Source of the DNA: Microbacteriaceae bacterium
GTDB lineage: Bacteria; Actinomycetota; Actinomycetes; Actinomycetales; Microbacteriaceae
Assembly: GCA_025463615.1 (NCBI GenBank)
Contig: JAODAU010000451.1
Span: forward strand, 1 to 19,906
Direction of reading: 5' to 3'
Length of the DNA: 19,906 bases
The position numbers and the translations under genes were made by a program. Positions 8,612 to 14,280 of this stretch are shown piece by piece (the stretch's first letter is position 1; each line of letters starts with the position of its first letter). The notes under the pieces were generated by a model that worked only from the letters and a program-made list of their open reading frames with translations, searched no databases and was not told where the DNA came from.

Positions 8612-8998
8612 ATGACCGCATCGTCGCCGCTGCTCGAACTGGCCGGGGAGCGCTACGTGCTGCTCACCACCTTCCGCAGGACGGGCGAGCCGGTCGCTAC
8701 TCCGGTGTGGATCGCGCGCTACCGCGACGAGCTTCTGGTCACGACCCCCGAGGGAACCGGCAAGCTGAAGCGGCTGCGCAACAACCCGCGCGTCGAGCTG
8801 CAGGCGGCGTCTCGCTTCGGCAGGCCGAAGAGCGGCAGCCCGGTCGTCGCGGCAGCCGTGGCCGGCACGGAGGCGCAGACCCCCGCACTCGCCGACATCT
8901 TCCGGCACAAGTACCGCCTCGAGTACCGCGTCTTCAAGCTTTTCGAGGGCCGCACGAAGACCGGCGTCCGTCCGCGGGTCGTGCTGCACATCGGCTAG
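8612..8998 (+). CDS. PPOX-class F420-dependent oxidoreductase (Rv2061-like)
   Basis: The product is a 128-residue cytosolic protein of the split-beta-barrel (pyridoxamine-phosphate-oxidase-like) fold. The N-terminal strand pair YVLLTTFRRTGEPVATPVW and the following GTGKLKRLRNNPRVEL segment match the family that binds deazaflavin F420 or flavin. The close spacing of T-G-K-x-K-R-L-R is typical of the Rv2061 group as I remember it. The length is usual for a single-domain dimeric member. Its substrate is not evident from the sequence. The gene lies 18 bp after mfd and ends tail-to-tail with the DUF1206 gene, sharing the bases CTAG. Cofactor preference (F420, FMN or heme) cannot be decided from sequence alone. 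Confidence 0.85.
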   Translation: MTASSPLLELAGERYVLLTTFRRTGEPVATPVWIARYRDELLVTTPEGTGKLKRLRNNPRVELQAASRFGRPKSGSPVVAAAVAGTEAQTPALADIFRHKYRLEYRVFKLFEGRTKTGVRPRVVLHIG

Positions 8999-9801
8999 AA
9001 CTTCGCGTACCGCGCCCGGGCGAAGAAGTAGAAGCCGAAGACGATCACGCCGACGCCGACGATCATGAGGATGACCGGACCGGCCGGCAGGGCGAGCAAC
9101 GCCTTGAGTGCGCCATCCAGCCCGCTCGCCTGCGAGGGCTTCGTGTCGATGCCGGCCACCACGAAGAGCACCCCGACCACGCAGACGGCGACACCGTTCG
9201 CGATGTAGCCGACCGTGCCGAGCACGATCACGGCCCGCCGCATCCGCCCCGACGGCAGGCTGAGGTCCCTGGTGAACCCGCGCACGGCGCCGCGCCAGAT
9301 GAAGAAGGCGCCAACCCCGAACACCGCGAGCCCCAGCGCGATCACCAGGAACACCCCGCCCGGTGTGTCGAGCAGCCGCGCGCTCAGCGCCCTGCTCGAG
9401 TGCGACGAGCTGTGCCGGCCGCCGAGCGCGAACGTGAGCGCGACCGTGCCGATGGCCAGGTAGCCGATGCCCTTCGACACCTCGGTGACGACCAGCGCCC
9501 AGCGCTTCTTCGGGTCCTTGTCGCGCACGGCGAACGCCTGCAGGCCCTGCCAGACGCCGAGCCCGAGCAGCCCGATCGCCGCGAGCCACAGCACGAACTC
9601 GCCGCCGGGCACGGATGCCACGGCCGCCAGTGCGCCCGACTGGTCGGCCTCTCCGCCGACGCCGACGGCCAGCCCGACGGCGATCCCGCCGATCAGGATG
9701 TGCAGCACACCGTTCGTGGCGAATCCCGTTCGCGCGAGCGAGATCATCACGGCGCTGTCATCGGCTCGGTCGGCCAGTCGGGTGGCGGTATTCCGGGTCA
9801 C
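8995..9801 (-). CDS. DUF1206 integral membrane protein
   Basis: The 268-residue protein is built from three copies of the DUF1206 two-helix unit. The repeats start near ARTGFATNGVLHILIGG, EVSKGIGYLAIGTVALTF and VLGTVGYIANGVAVCVVG, each followed by a second hydrophobic helix (GLGVWQGLQAF, GVGAFFIWRGAVRGF, IVFGFYFFARARYAKF). Six membrane segments are therefore expected. Function is unknown in the family. The start was set at GTG 9801, because the open frame upstream to 9909 is low-complexity and overlaps the divergent MFS gene, and because TACAGT precedes this GTG by seven bases. It is divergent from the MFS exporter and convergent with the PPOX gene, sharing the stop-codon bases. Confidence 0.85.
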   Translation of the reverse strand: MTRNTATRLADRADDSAVMISLARTGFATNGVLHILIGGIAVGLAVGVGGEADQSGALAAVASVPGGEFVLWLAAIGLLGLGVWQGLQAFAVRDKDPKKRWALVVTEVSKGIGYLAIGTVALTFALGGRHSSSHSSRALSARLLDTPGGVFLVIALGLAVFGVGAFFIWRGAVRGFTRDLSLPSGRMRRAVIVLGTVGYIANGVAVCVVGVLFVVAGIDTKPSQASGLDGALKALLALPAGPVILMIVGVGVIVFGFYFFARARYAKF

Positions 9802-9808
9802 CCGGGGA

Positions 9809-9814
9809 ACTGTA
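9809..9814 (-). promoter_or_regulatory. minus-10 hexamer for leaderless DUF1206 gene
   Basis: Read on the minus strand, TACAGT is followed after seven bases by the GTG start at 9801, with no ribosome-binding site between them. Confidence 0.5.
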
Positions 9815-9855
9815 CGCGCAGACGACAACTCGCGGGAATGCTTAGCCGCCGAAAC

Positions 9856-9899
9856 CAATTGCATACTGGGTACTCTGCAGCCCCACCCGGAAGAAGCGC
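9856..9899 (+). promoter_or_regulatory. putative promoter and ribosome-binding site of MFS exporter
   Basis: The intergenic segment becomes locally A+T-richer. Two minus-10-like hexamers are visible, CATACT at 9862-9867 and TACTCT at 9871-9876, with no clear minus-35. GGAAGAA at 9889-9895 is a plausible ribosome-binding site for ATG 9900. Unlike most neighbours, this gene looks leadered. Confidence 0.35.
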
Positions 9900-11339
9900 A
9901 TGACAGCACCCGCCTCCAGCCTCGACGTCGGATTCCGCTCCGAGCGCGGCCCGATCCTCATCGCCCTCATGGTGACGACCGGTCTCGTGGCCATCGACTC
10001 GACCATCCTGGCGACGGCGGTTCCCTCGATCGTGGCCGACATCGGCGGCTTCGCCAGCTTCCCGTGGCTGTTCTCGATCTACCTGCTCGCGCAGGCCGTC
10101 TCGGTGCCGCTCTACGCGAAGTTTAGCGACATGGTGGGGCGCAAGCCGATCATCCTGATCGGGATCTCGGTGTTCCTGCTGGGCTCGGTGCTGTGCGGGT
10201 TCGCGTGGAGCATGCCCGCGCTGATCGCGTTCCGCGCGCTGCAGGGACTCGGCGCCGGTGCGGTGCAGCCGATGTCGATCACCATCGCGGGCGACATCTA
10301 CACGGTCGCCGAGCGGGCGAAGACGCAGGCGTACCTCGCGAGCGTGTGGGCCGTGTCCTCCGTGGTCGGGCCGACCCTCGGCGGCGTGTTCTCGCAGTAC
10401 CTCAGCTGGCGCTGGATCTTCTTCGTGAACGTGCCGCTGTGCATCCTCGCCGTGACGCTGCTGATGCGCGTGTTCCACGAGAAGATCGAGCGCAAGAAGC
10501 ACAGGGTCGACTACCTCGGGGCGACGCTGCTCACGGTGGCGCTCAGCCTGGTGATCCTCGCCGTGCTCGAGGGCGGCCAGGCCTGGGCGTGGGACTCCTG
10601 GCAGTCGATCGGCGCCTTCGCGATCGGCGCCGTGCTGCTCGTGGCGTTCGTGTTCGTGGAGCGACGCGCGGCCGAGCCCGTGCTGCCGCTCTGGGTGTTC
10701 TCGCGCCGGCTGCTACTCACCACGTCACTCGTCTCGTTCGGCACGGGCGCGGTGCTGCTGGGCCTCACGTCGTACGTGCCGACCTACCTCGAGAAGTCGG
10801 CGGATGCCCGCCCTATCGTCGCCGGCCTGGCCCTCGCCGCACTCACCATCGGCTGGCCCATCTCGGCCTCGCAGGCCGGAAAGCTGTACCTGCGGATCGG
10901 GTTCCGGGCCACCGTGCTCATCGGCATGTCGCTGGCCGTGATCGGCCCGCTCGCGCTGCTGCTCACCGCGCAGACCCCGTCGATCTTCCTCGTGGCGATC
11001 TCCTGCGTGGTCACCGGCCTCGGCATGGGCCTCGCGGTCACCCCGAGCCTCATCGCGGCGCAGTCGAGCGTGGAGTGGAACGAGCGCGGCGTCGTCACCG
11101 GCACCAACCTGTTCGCGCGGTCGGTCGGCAGCGCGGTGGGCGTCGCCATCTTCGGCGCGATCGCCAACTCGGTGTTCGCGGGGCACGGCGGTGGGGAGAG
11201 CGGCCCGAAGACCGTCGTCGCGGCATCCACGGCGGTGTTCGCGGCCGTGCTGGTCGCGGCCGTCGCCACTGTGCTGGCCGCGTTCCTCATGCCCCGCACG
11301 CCGGCGCCGCACCGGGAGCCGGTGGCCGCGACCGAGTAA
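9900..11339 (+). CDS. MFS drug exporter, DHA2 (EmrB/QacA-like) family
   Basis: The 479-residue protein has many hydrophobic segments and a length typical of 14-helix DHA2 proton-coupled exporters. The first helix carries the DHA2-like IDSTILATAVPSIVADIG (family D1 motif, usually LDxTIVNVALP). Motif A in the helix 2-3 loop is KFSDMVGRKPIIL. The segment around RALQGLGAGAVQP fits motif B, and VVGPTLGG fits antiporter motif C. It probably exports drugs or other hydrophobic compounds across the plasma membrane; specificity cannot be read from sequence. Its ATG has a GGAAGAA site. No dedicated regulator is adjacent; the nearest TetR genes are over 2 kb away. It ends 2 bp before the convergent CPBP protease gene. 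Confidence 0.9.
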   Translation: MTAPASSLDVGFRSERGPILIALMVTTGLVAIDSTILATAVPSIVADIGGFASFPWLFSIYLLAQAVSVPLYAKFSDMVGRKPIILIGISVFLLGSVLCGFAWSMPALIAFRALQGLGAGAVQPMSITIAGDIYTVAERAKTQAYLASVWAVSSVVGPTLGGVFSQYLSWRWIFFVNVPLCILAVTLLMRVFHEKIERKKHRVDYLGATLLTVALSLVILAVLEGGQAWAWDSWQSIGAFAIGAVLLVAFVFVERRAAEPVLPLWVFSRRLLLTTSLVSFGTGAVLLGLTSYVPTYLEKSADARPIVAGLALAALTIGWPISASQAGKLYLRIGFRATVLIGMSLAVIGPLALLLTAQTPSIFLVAISCVVTGLGMGLAVTPSLIAAQSSVEWNERGVVTGTNLFARSVGSAVGVAIFGAIANSVFAGHGGGESGPKTVVAASTAVFAAVLVAAVATVLAAFLMPRTPAPHREPVAATE

Positions 11340-11341
11340 AG

Positions 11342-12106
11342 CTACTTGCGCTGCACCCGATACACGAACACCGGGATCAGCACGAGCGAGCGCAGGTCGA
11401 TCAGGGCGTGTGCCACGATCGGCACGACGATCGTGCCGGTGGCGAGGTAGAGCACCATCAGCAGCGCGCCGATGATGCCCGATCCGAGGATGCCGGGCAG
11501 CCCCTGGTAGAGGTGCAGCGCGCCGAACAGCACCACGCTGCCCACCACCGCGACGACCGCATTGCCCGTCGCGCCGAACAGCGTGGCGGGCACGGCCAGC
11601 CGGAACAGCAACTCCTCCATGATGCCGGCGTTGATCGACAGCGCCACCCCATACCGCAGCTCGGCGCGGTTGCGGGGGAGCAGGGCGCCGATGTTGCCGA
11701 TGGTCGGAACGTCGTCCGAATTGCGTGCGAGCCACACGGCAACGATCGTGCCGACCACGATGAGCACCGCCACGGCGATCGCGATCCAGGCGGCGCGTCC
11801 GTCCGACGCCTCGACCACGCCCGAGAACCACCGGCCCGCCGGCCACTCCCGCACCGCGTCCAGCAGTAGTGGCACGTACCGCCCGGCGAGCAGCAGGAGC
11901 AGGATGCTCGCGCCGCCGAACGTGAGAGCCGACGAGATGAGCCAGCGCCGCATCATCCGCTGCCTGTTCCTGGTGCGCTCGAAGCGGGTGAACCGCGGGT
12001 ACTCGCCGCGGTCACGCGAGACGGCGCGCACGACGAGCAGCGCGAGGAGGGCGACGAGCGCGAGGGCGAGGATCAGCCGCGTCCAGGGCCAGTCGGGGGA
12101 GAGCAC
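11342..12106 (-). CDS. CPBP-family intramembrane metalloprotease (CAAX-like)
   Basis: The 254-residue multi-span protein has the three conserved CPBP/Abi motifs: E164-E-L-L-F-R169, H198 in the segment FGALHLYQG, and H233-x-x-x-D237 in HALIDL. These form the intramembrane active site of the Rce1/CAAX-protease-like family. Bacterial members process or protect peptides, or serve unknown roles. An N-terminal membrane segment (about 11-28) is followed by a basic loop (RFERTRNRQRMMRR) and further helices. The start is GTG 12106, five bases after the minus-10-like GACAAT; the overlapping ATG at 12114 is out of frame. It is divergent from the beta-helix gene and convergent with the MFS gene. The substrate is unknown. 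Confidence 0.87.
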   Translation of the reverse strand: MLSPDWPWTRLILALALVALLALLVVRAVSRDRGEYPRFTRFERTRNRQRMMRRWLISSALTFGGASILLLLLAGRYVPLLLDAVREWPAGRWFSGVVEASDGRAAWIAIAVAVLIVVGTIVAVWLARNSDDVPTIGNIGALLPRNRAELRYGVALSINAGIMEELLFRLAVPATLFGATGNAVVAVVGSVVLFGALHLYQGLPGILGSGIIGALLMVLYLATGTIVVPIVAHALIDLRSLVLIPVFVYRVQRK

Positions 12107-12111
12107 GCCCC

Positions 12112-12117
12112 ATTGTC
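12112..12117 (-). promoter_or_regulatory. minus-10 hexamer for leaderless CPBP protease gene
   Basis: On the minus strand GACAAT is followed by GGGGC and then the GTG start at 12106. There is no separate ribosome-binding site. The CCCCATT here is repeated inverted as AATGGGG at 12154-12160, next to the divergent gene. Confidence 0.4.
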
Positions 12118-12121
12118 TCGT

Positions 12122-12146
12122 GCGCGGGCTGGGCGGCCGCCCGCGC
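12122..12146. promoter_or_regulatory. overlapping G+C palindromes in divergent promoter region
   Basis: GCGCGGGC (12122-12129) and GCCCGCGC (12139-12146) form an 8-bp inverted repeat with a 9-base spacer. Overlapping it is the perfect 12-bp palindrome GGGCGGCCGCCC (12131-12142). It sits midway between the two divergent minus-10 hexamers, where an operator or a hairpin would affect both genes. Such repeats also arise by chance in G+C-rich DNA. Confidence 0.35.
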
Positions 12147-12150
12147 GGTC

Positions 12151-12156
12151 CAGAAT
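12151..12156 (+). promoter_or_regulatory. minus-10 hexamer for leaderless beta-helix gene
   Basis: CAGAAT lies six bases (all G) before ATG 12163. The G-run could also be read as a weak ribosome-binding site, so leaderless initiation is only the more likely reading. Confidence 0.4.
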
Positions 12157-12162
12157 GGGGGG

Positions 12163-12720
12163 ATGGAGATCCACCCGACCGCCACCATCGCCACGACGGC
12201 CGTGATCGAGGGCGACGTGCGCATCGGCGCGCACAGCCACGTGTCGCACGGCGCGATCCTCGTCGCCGAGGGTGGCACGATCGAGGTCGGAGAATATGTG
12301 ACGGTCATGGAGAACGCGGTGCTGCGCGGCACCCCCCGCTTCCCGCTCGCCATCGCCGACCACTGCGTGATCGGCCCGCACGCCAGCATCTCCGGCGCGA
12401 CGATCGAGGCCGAGGTGTTCGTGGCGACCGGGGCGAGCGTGTTCCCCGGGGCCGTGCTCGGCCTCGGCAGCGAGGTGCGGATCAACGGGGTCGTGCAGCT
12501 GCGCACGCGGCTGGAGCCGGGCGCCACCGTGCCGATCGGCTGGGTCGCGGTGGGGGACCCGGCCGTCATCCTGCCCGCGAGCGACCACGACGGCATCTGG
12601 GCGGTGCAGCGCGAGCTGGACTTCCCCGGCTACGTCTTCGGCGTCGACCGCACCCGCGAGGACGCGATGGTGCGACTGGCCGAACGGCTGGCAGGCAGCT
12701 ACGAGAAGAGGTCCGGATGA
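12163..12720 (+). CDS. left-handed beta-helix protein, gamma-carbonic-anhydrase-like
   Basis: The 185-residue protein has hexapeptide repeats typical of left-handed parallel beta-helices (IHPTATI, AVIEGDVRIG, HVSHGAIL, ATIEAEVFVATGASVFPGAVLG, and so on), followed by a C-terminal helix (about 150-185) as in the gamma-class carbonic anhydrase/PaaY/CaiE group. In that group zinc is bound by one His after the 'VIH' strand and two in GHGAILHG. Here the equivalent stretches read VLRGT and GPHASISG, so the canonical ligands look substituted; H in GPH is displaced by one position. It may be a structural, acyltransferase or CoA-binding relative rather than an active anhydrase. It overlaps mazG by four bases (ATGA), so the two are probably co-translated. 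Confidence 0.75.
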   Translation: MEIHPTATIATTAVIEGDVRIGAHSHVSHGAILVAEGGTIEVGEYVTVMENAVLRGTPRFPLAIADHCVIGPHASISGATIEAEVFVATGASVFPGAVLGLGSEVRINGVVQLRTRLEPGATVPIGWVAVGDPAVILPASDHDGIWAVQRELDFPGYVFGVDRTREDAMVRLAERLAGSYEKRSG

Positions 12721-13379
12721 GCCAGCACGTGCCCGAGGGTGTGCAGCACCCCCAGCTCGACCAGCTGATCGCGGTGCTGGAGCAGCTCCGTGCGCCGGGT
12801 GGCTGCGCCTGGGACGGCGAGCAGACCCACGCGTCGCTCGTGCAGTACCTGGTCGAGGAGACCTACGAGCTGGTCGAGGCGATCGAGAGCGGCACGCGGG
12901 AGGACCTCATCGAGGAGCTCGGCGACGTGCTCTACCAGGTGGTCTTCCACAGCGACATCGCGGCGCACACCCCCGGCGAGGAGTTCACGATCGAGGACGT
13001 CGCGGCCCACATGACCGCGAAGATGGTGGGCAGGCACCCGCACGTCTTCGGCGACGAGACGGCGGCGACGGCATCCGACGTCGTCGAGCTGTGGGACGTG
13101 CGCAAATCGGTGGAGAAGCCGCACCGCACCAGCGTGCTCGACGGCGTGCCGCAGCGGATGCCGGCGCTCGCCCTCGCCGACAAGCTCATCGGCCGCGCCC
13201 GCAAGGTGGGGCTGGAGCCGGACGCATCCCAGGCACCGGCGACGGAGGAGGAGCTCGGCGAGCAGCTGCTGGCCACGGTCGTGGCGGCCAGGGCGGCCGG
13301 ACTCGACTCGGAGCGCGCGCTGCGCGGGGCACTGCGCCGGCTGCAGGCGGACATCCGCACGGCGGAGGTCGGAGCTTAA
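12717..13379 (+). CDS. mazG: nucleoside triphosphate pyrophosphohydrolase MazG
   Basis: The 220-residue protein has one MazG all-alpha NTP-PPase domain followed by a C-terminal helical region (to AEVGA), shorter than the two-domain E. coli protein. Near the N-terminus it has the family sequence LRAPGGCAWDGEQTH (24-38), then the Mg-binding motifs E47-E-x-x-E51 and E66-E-x-x-D70. It hydrolyses NTPs or dNTPs to monophosphates, removing damaged or excess nucleotides. In mycobacteria MazG contributes to oxidative-stress tolerance by hydrolysing oxidised dCTP. ATG 12717 overlaps the preceding stop and has AAGAGG a few bases upstream. Its presence downstream of mfd and upstream of eno agrees with conserved actinobacterial synteny. 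Confidence 0.95.
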   Translation: MSQHVPEGVQHPQLDQLIAVLEQLRAPGGCAWDGEQTHASLVQYLVEETYELVEAIESGTREDLIEELGDVLYQVVFHSDIAAHTPGEEFTIEDVAAHMTAKMVGRHPHVFGDETAATASDVVELWDVRKSVEKPHRTSVLDGVPQRMPALALADKLIGRARKVGLEPDASQAPATEEELGEQLLATVVAARAAGLDSERALRGALRRLQADIRTAEVGA

Positions 13380-13385
13380 AGAGGT

Positions 13386-13437
13386 GGTGCCCTTCCCAAC
13401 CCGAATGGAAAGGGCACCGTAGCCCAGGGCCCGTTTT
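13386..13437 (+). terminator. stem-loop after mazG with delayed T-run
   Basis: GGTGCCCTT (13386-13394) pairs perfectly with AAGGGCACC (13410-13418), and an inner CC/GG pair extends the stem. The loop is about 15 bases. A T4 run follows only at 13434-13437, after a small GCC-CAG-GGC hairpin. It begins 7 bp after the mazG stop and is the best terminator candidate in the window, though the T-run is too distant for a textbook example. Confidence 0.45.
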
Positions 13438-13441
13438 CATC

Positions 13442-13540
13442 GGGAATTCCGCGACAAAAGGGTTCCCTGGACCAAGGGCGGAGAATTACCCGATTCGCCG
13501 CCCAGCTTGTGGAATCACGACCAGGGTCTGGAGTCGTGAT
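13442..13540 (+). other. three further tandem stem-loops: candidate structured RNA
   Basis: Three hairpins follow the mazG terminator-like stem with short linkers. SL2 is GGGAATTC (13442-13449) with GGGTTCCC (13460-13467), including two G-U pairs. SL3 is GGGCGG (13476-13481) with CCGCCC (13498-13503), then an inner GAAT/ATTC stem and a 6-base loop. SL4 is ATCACGAC (13514-13521) with GTCGTGAT (13533-13540), with an inner CAG/CTG stem. The G-U pairs of SL2 would be A-C mismatches on the other strand, so a plus-strand RNA is favoured. I recognise no RNA family. It could be a mazG 3' UTR, a leader of the TetR gene, a small RNA or a decayed mobile repeat. Confidence 0.4.
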
Positions 13541-13590
13541 GAGGGGGTTCGGCTGCGCAGTCCCATGTCACACCCCGAAGGATTGCACGC

Positions 13591-13652
13591 CAGTGTTAAC
13601 AAATAGTAACCGATCCTTCTGTAATAACAAAACGTGCGTTATGTTTATTTTC
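13591..13652 (+). promoter_or_regulatory. A+T-rich promoter/operator island of the first TetR gene
   Basis: Bases 13591-13650 are about 32% G+C (19 of 60), unlike anything else in the window. TATGTT (13640-13645) lies seven bases before GTG 13653. Around it are ATAAC (13624-13628) and GTTAT (13638-13642) as an inverted repeat, the inner AACG-TG-CGTT (13631-13640), GTTAAC (13595-13600), and a direct repeat TAACAAA at 13597 and 13625. Overlap of the palindromes with the minus-10 fits autorepression by the TetR protein; that is inference. Confidence 0.5.
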
Positions 13653-14255
13653 GTGGCCAGATCACCCGACCCAGCGCGCAAACCCGCGCTGCTCGCGGAG
13701 ATCGTCGAGTACCTGCTGGACAAGCCTCTCGCAACACTGTCGTTCCGCACGCTCGCTGTGGGTCTCGGCGTGTCGACTTACACGCTCGTCTACCACTTCG
13801 GCTCCCGCGCGCAGCTCATGCGCGAGATCATGGCGGCCGTCACCGAGCGCCAGGATGCCGTGGTGCCGGACGTGGAGCACGAGACCGGCGACATGGAGAC
13901 CCACGTGGCCAACATCCGCCGCTCCTGGCAGCTGGGGCTCGACCCGCGCAGCCGCCAGCTGCAGCGGCTCGAGATCGAGGCGGCCATGTTCGAGGCCCGT
14001 GAGGACCCGCTGACCGCGACCTCGGTGCGGGTCTTCGCCCGCTGGCACGAGGTGGGCGTGAGCGCCCTGCAGAAGATGGGCCTCGAGCTCGCGGACGCCG
14101 AGATCGAGGCGCGGCTGATGGTCGACACGATCTACGGGCTGCAGTACGACCTCATCGTCTCGCGCGACGAGCCGCGGGCGACGGCGGCGTTCGAGCGCGC
14201 GCTCGCGGCCTACGAGGCCCGCATCCGCGTGCTCATCGCCGACGTGGTCGTCTAG
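13653..14255 (+). CDS. TetR-family transcriptional regulator
   Basis: The 200-residue protein has an N-terminal TetR helix-turn-helix (LSFRTLAVGLGVSTYTLVYHFGSRAQLMREIM, about residues 29-60) and a C-terminal ligand-binding/dimerisation domain. GTG 13653 is chosen because TATGTT lies seven bases upstream and the protein then has normal TetR length; ATG 13641 adds only MFIF, and ATG 13509 would add a 48-residue Cys-containing extension that looks non-coding and covers a stem-loop and the A+T-rich island. The C-terminal pattern E-A-R-L-x-x-D...D-L-I is shared with the second TetR at 15610, suggesting paralogy. The ligand is unknown. It ends 25 bp before hisS, so it may be cotranscribed with or regulate hisS, but it most likely controls itself. 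Confidence 0.88.
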   Translation: MARSPDPARKPALLAEIVEYLLDKPLATLSFRTLAVGLGVSTYTLVYHFGSRAQLMREIMAAVTERQDAVVPDVEHETGDMETHVANIRRSWQLGLDPRSRQLQRLEIEAAMFEAREDPLTATSVRVFARWHEVGVSALQKMGLELADAEIEARLMVDTIYGLQYDLIVSRDEPRATAAFERALAAYEARIRVLIADVVV

Positions 14256-14268
14256 CCCGCCGGACTGG

Positions 14269-14274
14269 AACAAT
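14269..14274 (+). promoter_or_regulatory. minus-10 hexamer for leaderless hisS
   Basis: AACAAT lies six bases before ATG 14281 in the 25-bp gap after the TetR gene. No Shine-Dalgarno sequence is visible there. Confidence 0.4.
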
Positions 14275-14280
14275 GGGTGC

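Noticed and set aside
6101..9589. 1162-codon open frame on the minus strand across mfd and beyond
   Set aside because: Low-complexity Arg/Val/Glu/His translation lying over conserved Mfd, PPOX and DUF1206 sequence; a high-G+C artefact.
8707..9903. 398-codon plus-strand frame through the DUF1206 region
   Set aside because: It is antisense to a membrane protein with three recognisable repeats, and its translation is dominated by Arg, Asp, His and Pro.
10193..11869. 558-codon plus-strand frame over the MFS and CPBP genes
   Set aside because: Arg/His-rich translation out of frame with a clear MFS protein and antisense to the CPBP gene.
13509..13652. 48-residue N-terminal extension of the first TetR protein
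   Set aside because: It covers a perfect stem-loop and the A+T-rich island and shows no coding-like codon use; TATGTT fits the GTG at 13653.
13380..13652. T-box or other known riboswitch ahead of the TetR-hisS genes
   Set aside because: No T-box or other riboswitch core sequence was recognised, and hisS has its own apparent promoter; kept only as an unnamed structured region.
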